A stretch of DNA of 64,000 bases, taken from contig CM049311.1 of assembly GCA_026874595.1 (NCBI GenBank), positions 54,687,676 to 54,751,675 of the forward strand, written 5' to 3'. The notes beneath the pieces are model-generated. The model had not been told where the DNA came from, did no database searches, and saw only the letters and a program-made list of their open reading frames with translations. Made by a program: the position numbers and the translations under genes. This stretch comes from Sipunculus nudus. Lineage: Eukaryota; Annelida; Sipuncula; Golfingiida; Sipunculidae. The first letter of the stretch is position 1. Each line of letters starts with the position of its first letter. Of the stretch, positions 32,201-39,277 are shown piece after piece.

Positions 32201-33889
32201 AGATTTTTAAAATATTTTTTATACTGTATGGAAACTACGAATATATAACAAAACAGTAATTCCGAATTAATTCAAGAATTCATCATGCATGTCAAGAATG
32301 TGCCATCGGTGTTCATATACAATTTTTTTACACTTGAATTATCAATAAATTCTTTTTATTTTAAGATTGTTCAAGGTACACTCCTATTGACTGACAGTCA
32401 ACGAGTCTGGTTAACAGCAGCACATGAATTTAGAGGAAGTGCTTGCTGCCGCCCCTTCCAGCAGTCCCAAACCATAATGAAATTCTGCTAATGTACATAT
32501 TCAGATTAAATTATAAAAAAATTAGCGCAGGTTACCTTAACTAGAAGAAAATATAAAGAACGTTAATGTTATTAAACAAGTTAGCGCAGCACAATATATG
32601 AATTCAACTTCTTGTTTCGGACTGCTATCTTACTTTAGAATCATCGAGAAATAGTTACCTCCTGAAAGTTCACCGCCCCTTCAACACTGTCACAATACCT
32701 GTCTAGCACAATGCTTCCTTGAAAATAAACGGATCATGCTATCAGCTTCATAATAAATCAATATTCAGCAAATTCTGAAATCACAGCAGTCGGATAAAAG
32801 ATCGACTCTGAAGCCCTTAACACTGATTTTAGAATCATGACAGCTCGGAGATAAAACGTTCGGGCCATATTGCAACCATAAAGGACGTATTCAACGATCA
32901 CTTTTTCTTACATTACCTTAATCTAGAAAACGTCTAGTTAGCTAGGTCTGGATTAAGATATTACTTAATCGATATGGGATAGTGCTAATGCATTATTCCC
33001 CCTTTAAGATTGATGTGTTTTTGCCCTCTCTTTTCTTTATTTTTTTTTACAATTATCGCATTAATAACACCTACCTACATATCTCACAACCTGAATGCAT
33101 CCTACCTATACCTAACTTACTTTTGTATTTGTAGGTACACAGGGGGCTTCTCAACAATGATGAAGTCATTACTTTGCGCGTAGATCCGGTCTCGACAGCA
33201 AAAATTCATTTTCTGCGTCCGCGTTTTCTGTACAGTGTCCGAAATGCTTACTTTAATCTGCGAAATCAATTTTTTTTTGTGCGACAGGTATCCTCCGCCG
33301 GATAGCATATCTTCATCGGGTCTTATAAACAATATATATCAACAATATAGATATATAATTATATATTGTACTAGGCCAATAGTTACTTATATGTGCATGC
33401 ATTTTTTGTGTATACAGCATTTGTTCATGTATGTGTTTGTATAAAACAACTACTACCAGGCAAACGACTTCGTCCTATTGCATTCAATGCAGGGGCTAAG
33501 CTTTAGTATCTTAAAATTATACCATTAAAGGACAACAGTGCAAGCATATAAAATTCATTCAGTGATAATAAATAATCCACCTATGTTATGTCGTATCTTC
33601 TGTATTGTAAATCATGCTTGCGTTATTTCTACATGTCTCTTTAATTTTTTAAGACTACTTGTTTCTCAGTAATTTATTCTTAACTTTTTTTATCAGTTCA
33701 TGTGTCTTTCCTTATCCTAATCAGGTGACCATATCTCTCAATGTGCCATATATAGGCCTATGTTACCATTGTGCTAAATGAATCACATATTTCTGCGGGT
33801 TATCTGAACTTTCCTTTTTTATGTGTCTTGTATCCTATCTTGTGTAATAGACTTACCAGGCCAACAAAAACCACGTGGACCATCTTCAT
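2180..33889 (-). CDS. PKD1-like: Polycystin-1-like gene, N-terminal half (10 exons)
   Basis: Exons (minus strand, 5' to 3'): 33889-33857, 30077-30047, 25523-25159, 15018-14869, 10987-10804, 10465-10311, 8918-8261, 5629-4235, 3844-3596, 2403-2180. They sum to 3444 nt (1148 codons). Every junction has GT..AG ends and matching phase (0,1,0,0,1,0,1,1,1). The product reads signal peptide, WSC (about 24-112), PKD repeat (about 113-215), Cys-rich LDL-A-like region (312-357), a GDVIG-containing module (398-404), then PKD repeats to the end. It is rich in N-x-S/T sites, as expected for an extracellular domain. WSC + PKD + LDL-A-like order is known from polycystin-1, a large membrane receptor of cilia that pairs with TRPP channels. 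Vertebrate polycystin-1 also has N-terminal LRRs and a C-type lectin domain, neither of which is seen here. The REJ, GAIN/GPS, PLAT and membrane segments would lie beyond the left edge and are not visible, so orthology rests on the N-terminal half only. Confidence 0.82.
2404..3595. other. Intron 9
   Basis: 1192 bp between exons 9 and 10 of the polycystin-1-like gene. No exon, RNA gene or recognisable repeat was found. Confidence 0.6.
3596..3844 (-). CDS. PKD1-like: Exon 9: PKD repeat
   Basis: 249 nt, phase 1-1. Acceptor TTTCATATAG|TGGAGACAC and a strong donor AAATG|GTGAGT. It contains FFNHTYDTAGSYEITVV, a textbook second half of a PKD repeat that completes the repeat opened by VTFRWFSGDN at the end of exon 8. 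It then starts the next repeat (MDSDFSITSNAPLVLPNG). Confidence 0.88.
3966..4008. repeat. (TA)n microsatellite in intron 8
   Basis: Uninterrupted AT dinucleotides inside the 390-bp intron 8 (3845-4234). A short (TA)4(GT)n stretch lies just upstream at about 3898-3922. Confidence 0.95.
4235..5629 (-). CDS. PKD1-like: Exon 8: large exon with about five PKD repeats
   Basis: 1395 nt (465 codons), phase 1-1. The acceptor TATATTAG|GAGAAGAT completes a glycine codon, so that exon 7 plus 8 reads PHNAGEDVAYLWIFGDG. Residues 526-991 hold successive PKD repeats. The first has the canonical W-x-FGDG (533-538) and HTY (550-552) motifs and a later one has FDFGDGTEEG; those between are diverged (TWDLDG, VTFEDE, IKFEE) but keep the G-x-Y/H-x-V-x-V strand ends. 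Many N-x-S/T sites are present. The donor ACAG|GTCGGG is a weak match but is the one that keeps phase 1. PKD repeats are Ig-like extracellular folds thought to act in adhesion or mechanosensing. Confidence 0.88.
5698..5787. mobile_element. 90-bp MITE-like element
   Basis: The ends TACAGTTAAACCT and ..AGATTTTACTGTA form an imperfect 13-bp terminal inverted repeat. The interior repeats GGTCGTAATT in both orientations. The size and TA-bounded ends suggest a mariner-type MITE. Confidence 0.45.
6150..6356. mobile_element. About 200-bp GGATCC-ended MITE, copy 1
   Basis: Ends CAGGTGCGGATCCAGGA and ..CCGGATCCGCTTCTG form a terminal inverted repeat. The interior has GGTCCAACCCAGGAG, GGTCCCCAGGTCCGG and a 15-base G run. 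A second copy with the same layout lies at 34652-34839. There is no coding capacity; it is probably a non-autonomous DNA element. Confidence 0.65.
7288..7325. repeat. (TA)n microsatellite
   Basis: An AT dinucleotide run in intron 7. Confidence 0.95.
8018..8056. repeat. (CA)n microsatellite
   Basis: A run of about 17 CA units followed by a short TA run, 205 bp outside the donor of exon 7. Confidence 0.95.
8261..8918 (-). CDS. PKD1-like: Exon 7: Cys-rich LDL-A-like region, GDVIG module, PKD repeat
   Basis: The exon enters in phase 0 (CTGTTTTGAAG|ATC) and leaves in phase 1 (AATGCAG|GTAGGC), 658 nt. Eight cysteines lie at residues 312, 318, 324, 327, 334, 341, 347 and 357. FCVGKGLCYDNK (340-351) resembles an LDL-receptor class A repeat but lacks its full acidic calcium site. 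It is followed by IVGQHVLDVDERVDI and AGDVIGL (398-404), comparable to the region after the LDL-A segment of vertebrate polycystin-1. The second half ends as a PKD repeat (VRFYHTYSETGEHDLAATVV). No C-type lectin domain lies between the first PKD repeat and this region. Confidence 0.85.
9033..9102. repeat. Two tandem 35-bp copies
   Basis: TAGCTAGACAGATAGCCGCA with its continuation occurs twice head to tail, about 115 bp upstream of the acceptor of exon 7. The copies are almost identical, suggesting a recent duplication. Confidence 0.85.
9601..9641. repeat. (TA)n microsatellite
   Basis: An AT dinucleotide run in intron 6, followed by a T run. Confidence 0.95.
9787..9829. repeat. (TA)n microsatellite
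   Basis: An AT dinucleotide run in intron 6. Confidence 0.95.
10231..10289. repeat. (TA)n microsatellite next to exon 6
   Basis: A run of about 29 TA units starting about 20 bp after the donor of exon 6. Confidence 0.95.
10311..10465 (-). CDS. PKD1-like: Exon 6: module preceding the Cys-rich region
   Basis: Acceptor GATTATAG|ATGCTACTTGG in phase 1 and donor CTCATG|GTAGAA in phase 0. The product contains GGTYVWPYAQFL and GRLIAWETHAIKPGKLSLM, which runs on as ILRPYC in exon 7. The pattern of a polar surface strand followed by PGKL.L.ILRP resembles the stretch just before the LDL-A-like region of polycystin-1; this similarity is judged by eye. A (TA)n tract starts about 20 bp into the following intron. 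Confidence 0.75.
10804..10987 (-). CDS. PKD1-like: Exon 5: end of first PKD repeat and linker
   Basis: Acceptor TTTTGTTACAG|TCAGCG in phase 0 and donor ATTGCAG|GTATGA in phase 1 (61 codons plus one base). It reads SAKATVPLLVEAP, which completes the preceding PKD repeat, followed by VKNLSISCPEYV, the opening of a new Ig-like module containing EFMCEATVLSG. It continues directly from exon 4 in phase across a 3.9-kb repeat-filled intron. Confidence 0.83.
10988..13179. other. Intron 4, part without the minisatellite
   Basis: About 2.2 kb of AT-rich intron. A run of 15 C lies at 12443-12457. No exon or transposon end was recognised. Confidence 0.55.
13180..14868. repeat. 44-bp minisatellite made of an exon-4 splice donor
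   Basis: About 38 head-to-tail units of 44 bp. On the gene strand each reads GACAACTCAGGAAAGGTAAG plus a spacer with CCTCACCATTTTATTTACTCT. The end of exon 4 reads GACAACTCTGGACAG|GTGAGC, so each unit is a copy of the exon 3' end, its donor and the first intron bases. The array directly adjoins the true junction at 14869. Units differ by few changes (GAGG/GTGG, ATGG/ATTG). Three units (13240, 14516, 14560) keep CTCACC like the true donor and the others have CTTACC. Decoy donors AAAG|GTAAGC match the consensus at least as well as the real one. Confidence 0.97.
14869..15018 (-). CDS. PKD1-like: Exon 4: core of first PKD repeat
   Basis: Fifty codons in phase 0-0, from acceptor TCTCCAG|GGGCCAGG to donor GGACAG|GTGAGC. 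The translation contains DLTYAIDCGDQT and later MPGEVRPTVFVGNSDNSGQ, the typical PKD strand pattern. An alternative acceptor 7 nt in (GGCCAG|GAGATC) would give phase 1 and not match the phase-0 donor of exon 3, so 15018 is preferred. The donor lies directly against a 44-bp minisatellite whose units copy this exon's 3' end and splice site. Confidence 0.87.
15019..15598. other. Intron 3, unique part next to exon 4
   Basis: No gene. The segment 15509-15575 (TTCGGTTTTCGAAAGATAAG and onward) is repeated at about 16550-16615 on the far side of the 52-bp array. Confidence 0.6.
15599..16470. repeat. 52-bp minisatellite with 104-bp higher-order pattern
   Basis: About 17 units of 52 bp with core GGATCCTCATCGGGCTGTGT followed by AGTTACTACCACACTTAACT. 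Between about 15950 and 16330 units with TGTCATGTTGG alternate with units with TGATCTGTCGG, giving a 104-bp period. The outer units are more diverged. The array is flanked by direct copies of a unique sequence. Confidence 0.93.
16471..17885. other. Intron 3, 16.5-17.9 kb
   Basis: No exon found. The stretch around 17180-17260 repeats the motif TACAAGTAC several times in a short space. Confidence 0.5.
17886..18007. repeat. Perfect 31-bp inverted repeat (hairpin or MITE)
   Basis: Arms 17886-17916 and 17977-18007 are exact reverse complements (CTCTATCATGATTCTATCTA versus TAGATAGAATCATGATAGAG, plus T6/A6 ends), with a 60-bp AT-rich loop. The exact match over 31 bp suggests a recent insertion of a tiny foldback element or selection on a hairpin. 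No target duplication is evident. Confidence 0.85.
18008..19232. repeat. Intron 3 segment with dispersed ACATGTTTCA motifs
   Basis: Variants of AACATGTTTCA and AACGTGTTTCA recur at least eight times between about 18780 and 19200, some next to GGGACAAAAAGGCTTTT or its variant. This looks like a decayed short-unit repeat. No coding sequence. Confidence 0.4.
19797..19849. repeat. (TA)n microsatellite
   Basis: An AT dinucleotide run preceded by an ACACAC stretch. Confidence 0.95.
20372..20493. repeat. Compound (TA)n/(ATGT)n microsatellite
   Basis: Two TA tracts separated and followed by the same ATTACACATACATGTATTT segment, so the unit of tract plus flank has itself duplicated. Confidence 0.9.
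21095..21370 (+). repeat. CCATGTG repeat, copy 1
   Basis: Contains GTGTTTCCATGTGCGCGTAT, TTTCACGCATAGGATCTGCG, GAAGGCCTGCTCGATACCAT and GTCTGCCAGTCTGCATACACG. The same series occurs in inverted orientation at about 30668-30960. It begins and ends with oppositely oriented TTTCCATG/CATGGAAAC, so it may be a foldback-type element. Confidence 0.55.
21529..21970 (+). repeat. Repeat shared with 31.0-32.0 kb (inverted), copy 1
   Basis: Runs from CTTTCACACTATCAATTCAG through CCAAGTCAGTCAGGGCAT and GCTGTGTTTATGTTTACACC to GATTGGGCCCCTTTAA. Copy 2 has all of these in the same order on the opposite strand. No coding capacity. Confidence 0.65.
22697..22762. repeat. (CT)n microsatellite
   Basis: About 30 CT units with single interruptions, inside the 3.6-kb element. 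Confidence 0.95.
24537..25158. other. Intron 3, stretch next to exon 3
   Basis: No gene and no recognised repeat; ordinary intron sequence leading to the donor of exon 3. Confidence 0.5.
25159..25523 (-). CDS. PKD1-like: Exon 3: WSC domain and start of first PKD repeat
   Basis: The exon enters in phase 1 (ATTAG|GC AAG TTC) and leaves in phase 0 (GCC CAC|GTGAGT), giving 121 whole codons. The WSC signature is clear: FVGCYKENRAKR at the start, then cysteines at residues 27, 54, 58, 74, 76, 90, 94 and 102, with LAGL..GFLCFC, ACQQPCQGD and KCG...VSVY. WSC domains are extracellular, probably carbohydrate-binding, and polycystin-1 has one before its first PKD repeat. The last about 30 residues (VRGVRLHV...AITIDVDVAH) open the first PKD beta-sandwich. 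It is separated from exon 4 by a 10.1-kb intron. Confidence 0.9.
25524..27611. other. Intron 2, part next to exon 3
   Basis: About 2.1 kb without exons. It contains a 21-base G run at 26222-26242 and a short TA/TG tract at about 26395-26428. Nothing else recognised. Confidence 0.55.
28020..29065 (+). pseudogene. Degenerate, internally deleted LINE ORF2 fragment
   Basis: Pieces in shifting frames match non-LTR retrotransposon ORF2. DKADQAEIFNSYFASQ (about 28155-28205) is the linker before the reverse transcriptase. MYKSLIHLVLEYGVLILNN and QLESIQRKACLTRTGA (28430-28560) are the thumb region. REIYSYYCDN followed by IIHTRLRLGASYLNQYLF (28915-29012) is the C-terminal segment. The catalytic palm is missing, and stops and frameshifts are frequent. 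It lies wholly inside the foldback-type element, as old cargo or an earlier insertion. Confidence 0.7.
29143..29256. repeat. (CTAT)n followed by (TA)n
   Basis: About nine CTAT units run into about 35 TA units. They follow the LINE fragment and may have grown from its 3' tail. Confidence 0.9.
30047..30077 (-). CDS. PKD1-like: Exon 2: 31-nt micro-exon, end of signal peptide
   Basis: Acceptor TTTTTTCGCAG, then ten codons VHLVLLDEST plus one base, then a near-consensus donor ACAG|GTAAGT. It enters in phase 0 and leaves in phase 1, which fits exons 1 and 3 exactly and rebuilds a glycine codon at the exon 2/3 join. It supplies the rest of the hydrophobic core and the probable signal-peptidase region (after DEST-G). 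At 31 nt it is easy for gene finders to miss. Confidence 0.75.
30078..30660. other. Intron 1, stretch next to exon 2
   Basis: No gene. A short (CA)n(TA)n tract lies at about 30303-30333. Confidence 0.5.
30668..30960 (-). repeat. CCATGTG repeat, copy 2 (inverted relative to 21.1 kb)
   Basis: Contains GTGTTTCCATGTGCGTGTAT and the inverse of the copy-1 internal blocks (CAAGCAGGCCTTCC, TGAGTTCACGCAGACCCTGTG). The two copies are diverged at many positions but collinear. Confidence 0.5.
31046..32013 (-). repeat. Repeat shared with 21.5-22.0 kb (inverted), copy 2
   Basis: Read on the minus strand it goes from CTTTCACACTATCAATTCAG via CCAAGTCAGTCAGTGCAT and GCTGTGTTTATGTTGACACG to GATTGGGCCCCTTTAA. 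It is about 0.5 kb longer than copy 1 because of the element at 31153-31654. Confidence 0.65.
31153..31654. mobile_element. MITE with GAGAGATC-rich interior
   Basis: Left end GGCCCCTTTACACAGCACGG and right end CGCTACCCATGTATAAAGGCC form an imperfect inverted repeat. The interior is a loose reiteration of TTGAGAGATCGTTGAG-like words over about 430 bp. It interrupts a repeat whose other copy (21.5-22.0 kb) lacks it, so it is a distinct insertion. No ORF of note. Confidence 0.5.
32014..33856. other. Intron 1, part next to exon 1
   Basis: About 1.8 kb. An exon-like stretch on the minus strand (33116-33270) was considered and rejected. Nothing else recognisable. Confidence 0.5.
33857..33889 (-). 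CDS. PKD1-like: Exon 1 coding part: start codon and first half of signal peptide
   Basis: The eleven codons MKMVHVVFVGL end at a strong donor (CTG|GTAAGT) in phase 0. Joined to exon 2 they give a hydrophobic run VHVVFVGLVHLVLL, a good secretory signal. The ATG has A at -3. An in-frame ATG 18 nt upstream (33907-33905) would add MCLLPK and is preceded in frame by TGA two codons earlier, so the 5' end of the coding region is bounded; which ATG is used cannot be decided here. No TATA box is obvious upstream. Confidence 0.7.
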
Positions 33890-33907
33890 CTTTGGTAATA
33901 AACACAT

Positions 33908-34651
33908 TCTTTGTCAATACAGTTCAGTTCACATTATCTGTCAGATTTTCTCAAGATAAATCACTATTTATCCAGTGTATGTTACACCGCAGCAACTGAG
34001 CTGGCGCAAGCAGTTGTACCAGGTTTCTGTGCATGAAAATCGATGCACTAATACTGATACTAATATATTATGCTAATTAATACTGTGCTCCGCGGCATGC
34101 ATGGGCTTATTTGGACTGTATGTAGCAAATACACGTGATCTGGAACACATCTTGTCAATTCGCAAAAATGAAATACGTATTACTTATTTTAATGTATACA
34201 CTAAAATTACGCTTGTTAGGTAATTAATTTCAGCGGAGCATAGCTGAAACCATAACTGTTGCATTTATGTAGTCCCTCATTAAAAGGGCGATAATTAGCA
34301 TGGTGAATAATTTCAGGTGATCAAAACTGGTGTTACGATAAAAAAAAATATATATTGGGATAATTTACGTCTGCAGAAGATGGCATCGTTGTCAGGTCAT
34401 GTATGATGTATACGCCCCGTACGCATGACGAAAAAAAAATTGTATACACACACGTACCCGGCCTTAACAGATCAATATTTCATCTTTTCCAATTTTTTCT
34501 TTCTTTTTGGTACGCGCGTTGCATTAAACCAGCAATGTGTGACGACATTGCATCAAGTCATTGTTTCTGCTTTTATACAATACACTTTGTATTGCTTGCT
34601 TGACTACGATAAACGTATACAGAATTGAACCAAGACATCATCGTCATATAT
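33908..34651. promoter_or_regulatory. Upstream region of the polycystin-1-like gene
   Basis: This is where the 5' UTR and promoter should lie, given the minus-strand start at 33889 or 33907. No TATA box or CpG-rich stretch stands out. The assignment is positional only, and a further non-coding first exon could lie farther upstream. Confidence 0.25.
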
Positions 34652-34839
34652 CAGGGGCGGATCCAGGCTTTAGGAGGGGGGGGTCCAACCCTATAGGTTT
34701 CATGAAAAACTTAAGAAAAGGTCCCCAGATCCGGGAAAGGGAGGGGGGGTCCAGGCAGTAAAACTTTGCCTGGAACCTTTAAAAAAGCTTGCGGTGACAG
34801 GAAAGGACCCCCCCCCCCCAACTTCTGGATCCGCTTCTG
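34652..34839. mobile_element. About 190-bp GGATCC-ended MITE, copy 2
   Basis: Ends CAGGGGCGGATCCAGG and ..CTGGATCCGCTTCTG form an inverted repeat. It shares with copy 1 (6150-6356) the blocks GGGGTCCAACCC, GGTCCCCAGATCCGGGAAAG and a homopolymer run near the right end (here about 14 C). Confidence 0.65.
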
Positions 34840-35468
34840 TATATGATTTTCTTATCCGATTTATGTACATTTATATACTTCATATGTTTCTTGTACGAAT
34901 ATAGAGAAAAGTGAAAAATGAAATTAATTACCTAAATAGATTAAGACTTAAAGAACATATGACGACGGGCTGACGCCAGTATATATTGTCGTACATATTA
35001 ATATTCCATTGTTTATGCCTTAATCTTCACAATAATTTGATACGTTTGCTATATCTTAACATAAAATGAAGAATGTCCCCAATGACACTAGGAGCCATGG
35101 ATGTTTTCCCGTCAAAATGTGACCGTATTAATCATTGTTAATTTCTGTAACTATAGCGACGTCCCGACATGTCAGAGTAAAGTGATCAATATTTCTCTGG
35201 TATATGTCACATGACAGGAGCATGCACGTGTGTATGGAGAGCAGCCTGTCAATAAAGCCCCACTATAACAATAACACATTTGTTTATCTGTTCTGAAATG
35301 TTTTATCTGCGTGCCCAGGTTTAACCTTCGATAATGTGGCATATATGTGGCTTTTCAAACGGTTGCTGCACACTTTTGAAACACGCAAATGTGCAACTCC
35401 CTCGTCGATCACAAACATTTTTCAGTGATTTTCTAACTGTAATAACCTTGGTGATCTAAAGATCCTCA

Positions 35469-35516
<48 letters not shown>

Positions 35517-35815
35517 TTCAACAAAAGATTGATCATGAAGATTCACACACAGCAGACCATCGGTCAGGAAGATGAAAACTGCATATTCAAGAAAAAGTTT
35601 ATTATTTTCTGTCAACAGTGGGGATACCTTTATCTGTTTTGGCTACCGTGTTCAGTATATTTTGTTTGATGTAACATTTCTCAGTCTCTTACATTGCAGG
35701 TATCTTGCATTAAGCTTGTTTTTGGTGTTAATCTGTCTATTAATGTATTGATTACGTTCCTAGACATATTTTTACTAGATGTTTCAATCAAAATGGCGGC
35801 TGAAGGCATCTATAG
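34840..35815. other. Intergenic stretch
   Basis: No gene recognised. It contains the (TA)n tract at 35471-35514. Confidence 0.5.
35471..35514. repeat. (TA)n microsatellite
   Basis: An AT dinucleotide run. Confidence 0.95.
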
Positions 35816-35822
35816 TTAGCTT

Positions 35823-36660
35823 CGCTGACTGAAAGTCATCTGAGCGATAGCGATCACTCTTTATCCGTCTTCCGTCCGCCGTTAACAGGGCACAGGTCGT
35901 AACCAGAAGACCTGAAAACTTCTAACTTAATATCTAGGAAGATCCACAAAAGTCTTCTTGTACACTTGAATTTAGGTCACTGCGACATGTATTCTTCGAG
36001 TTATGGGTTCTGTTTGTGCACTTCAGAATAATTTAAAAAATTGCATACTGATCATGGACAGTTTAATCATTTCCTGAAGACTTGTGCACCACCTATATTT
36101 TTTTTCTAAATTTTATGCATTTTCTCTATTTTTAGACCTTCAAATGAAGCAGTCTGGACGTTAACAGGGCACAAACTTTAACCGTTAGACCTACAAACTT
36201 CTAGTGCATATCCAGGGAGGCAGGTACTTTAGAAACCTGAAATTAGGTTATCGTTACTTATATTTTGTTAGCTACAGGCGAAAAACATGACTGAGCAACC
36301 AGAGATTCAGACAGGGCACAAATTGTATCCATTTGCCCTAGAATCTGCTAATGTGACATTCAGGGAGGTCTTGTGTAAAAGTCCTTGGAATCATGAAAAA
36401 AGGTCAACGTGACATATATTCTGCTAGCTATAAGAAAAAAAACCCCATAATTTTAGCAGACTGATGGTCAGGTGGGCTCAAATTGTATCTGTTAAATATA
36501 GAAACTTTTAACTCTTCAACCAGGGAGGTCCTAGGCAATTCTCATCGGAAACCTAAAATTAGGTCATGGTGACCTATACTGCCAGAAAACTCAGACGGTA
36601 CACAAATGGTGTCCATATGGCCGTGGAATCTTCTAGTAAGTGTGGGGGCATATGTCCCTG
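35823..36660 (+). repeat. Palindrome-headed repeat family, copy with tandem modules
   Basis: Starts with the near-palindrome CGCTGACTGAAAGTCATCTG (35823-35846) and TCCGTCTTCCGTCCGCCG. A module (ACAGGGCACAAATTGTATCC .. CAGGGAGGTC .. GAAATTAGGTCA..GTGACCTATATTCT) then recurs every 120-150 bp. The same module continues at 41760-42440, so the two blocks may be parts of one element split by later DNA. Confidence 0.55.
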
Positions 36661-39277
36661 AGTATTCTTCTTTGTAAAAAGTGGAGACCCTATATTTTTG
36701 TGATTTTCAGACCTTAACCTTTGCAAAATAATATGGTGGGTTTGGTCATTTTTTCAGGTCAATTTTAATTTTAAAGCAAAACTGCTCATATATTTACGTT
36801 AGAGGAAAATCTTGCAACAAAGCACCTCAAAATGACCAGAATTATACATTATAAGAACTTGGACATGATACATAAAGACTTCGTTAGGACGTATATTAAA
36901 AATTTAGAGAGCGCGTATAGAGCGCATACCACCGCCAACACCTGAATCCGCATCAACATCAATCCAACTTTTAACAGACAAACCAAGAAAAATAGTCAGT
37001 TGTTCCTCAGCCCATTTGCCAGTATTCTATAAAATTTCATTGAAATCCATAAAAAATATGTGTTGATACAACAAGATATACTGTTGTCGTTTGTACAAAA
37101 GGAATGGCTAACAACTTGCTGATATCAGTTAACCTTTATCATATACAGTATGGCCCTGTGATTCCTGGTTCGCACTGGTGCACATAAAAGCACATAAAAA
37201 TGTAGCTTCCTTCAAAAAGAACATAAGAAAATGACCCTTCTATACCTACATTATGATTTTGCTGTTTTTCAATCTATTATTCATTTATCACTTAATTGAC
37301 ACCATTGTCTCACTCAGGCATAGAAATCCATCACTTCGGTTAGTTTATCGAAACAGTATATCTGAGGGTTCTTGATGAATTTTAAGGAGTTCTGTGGATA
37401 TTTTGGTCAAGAGCTAAGAAAGAATTGATAAAATTTTAGGCAGTTGATTTATTATTAATGTATATTTTTTTGTGTGCATAATATACAAAATATAAAAGGG
37501 ACAACTTAGGATGTATTTAGTTCCAGAACCCATTCACATAACACTTGTCCATCCCAAAGTTTTAGAAAATAGTCCACAATTCACAATATAAGTTTCATCC
37601 AACATTTAGAGCTGCTGTGTGGACATATAAGCAAGCACCCAAAATGTACTACGATGATCACATAACGGCGGCCAACATCTTTGTCCGGGCAATATCATAT
37701 CATTAAAAAGCAAATAGACCTTCTGCGGGGTAGCTGATAGCATATGAAGCTGTTAACACCAGGTAGCTTACAGTAGACAGGTATTTACATGCATATACAT
37801 TATTATGAGCATGAAAAGAATAGATAATTAACACTGGAAGATGTACATTAAGGAGCCTGTTAGGGGAAGAGTTTGTTTAGAAATGTGTCAAAATGAAGTT
37901 TGAAGAAAACCTTTTTTTCAAATTAAATATTAAATTAAAACAAAATTCAAGAGTGTTACATTGAGTCATATCATGTTCTTCTACATGTTTTAAATTCAAT
38001 ATTAAATTTAAACAAAATTCAAAAGTGTCACATTGAGTCATATCATGTCTCCCATTATAACCCCCCCCCCTTCAGGTAATTTATAATTTTTTTTTAGGAT
38101 GGAATAATTTTTTTTACATTTCTGGGAGTATGAAATCGATACAGTTAGGTTATACCAATAAAAGACACAAGACAAAACAACAGTAAAGCATTAAATGCTG
38201 GTTATTATTTTATTCTTGTCCCAATTTTCTTTATTCTAAATGCCTTAAAAAGTATAAATAAATATGTGTTGGAATTTGCCAAGGAAAGACCTCACAAGAA
38301 ATATGATTTTGTCATCGCACAATGACAACATAAGCTGTTTCATTCGTACGAGTAAGATAGGTACAGCATTCTTTCAAAACATTCTTTTTGAAAACAATAA
38401 TCAATGAACAGCAACCGGCTTACACTATCTATACAATACAAGCTTATCTTTGAAATTCAGATTAAAACGAATATAAACTGTTTTGACATTTTATTATCTC
38501 TTATGGAAAGTGGCATGGCTGTCGTTAGAAATGTTTTTTTTACTGGAGTCATTAAATGCAGGCATGTCAGCTGCACAAGCTGAATGTACATGATTGATTA
38601 GAGCCCAGTTTTGTTTCATATTTGATTTTTTTAATACCAGATAAATGTATGCAAAACTGTAACGTTGGAGGCCTATTTAACCAATACTCATTTCCCTGAC
38701 ACCGTGATCCAAAATGGGGTTTGAGATGGCACACACGCTAATAAAATGACATGTGCCTTATCTAGCAAAATATATGCCTTGAATGTAATTTGTCTTGCTT
38801 TTCTTTTTACGGATTAAGTCATATTTTTCATATAATTATTACTGTAATATCAATTAAAGCAATAACACAACAATATTGCTTACTTTATAATGTGAGGATA
38901 GGTATGGAGAAAGTCAATATTAAGGTTGAGGAGCAGATACAAAATTCATTTTAATTACATTTAACTCTTCTGACCTGGCAAATTGTGATAGAAAAATCAT
39001 TAATGTTATAATCCCCAAAGCCTTCTGTTTGTTGTCAGCATCCATATTAAAATGACTTAATTAGTCTCAAAGAATCTGAACTCAGCTTGTCTTAATTCTG
39101 GTCCAACTTATTGCTTAATTATCTCTCCAACAAACACATGAATAATAAATTGTTAAAATTTACGCGAGTATAATCAGATTATTATCTGTATCAAAATTTA
39201 ACAAACATCAAATTTAAATGTTATACCTGTCATGTGAAACATGATTCTATGTTTTAATGACTGTGGAAGAAATTACA
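36661..39277. other. Intergenic, AT-rich
   Basis: No coding region found. A short segment (ATATTAAATT.AAACAAAATTC.A..GTGTCACATTGAGTCATATCATG) is duplicated at about 37925-37975 and 37995-38047. A C run lies at 38062-38070. Confidence 0.5.

Noticed and set aside
33116-33270. Exon-like minus-strand stretch in intron 1 (IKVSISDTVQK.. to ..VYLQIQ) with acceptor TTTCGCAG and donor AAA|GTAAGT
   Set aside because: It would leave in phase 2, which does not fit exon 2 (phase 0), while exons 1 and 2 join perfectly without it. No domain recognised. It could be an alternative exon but there is no support.
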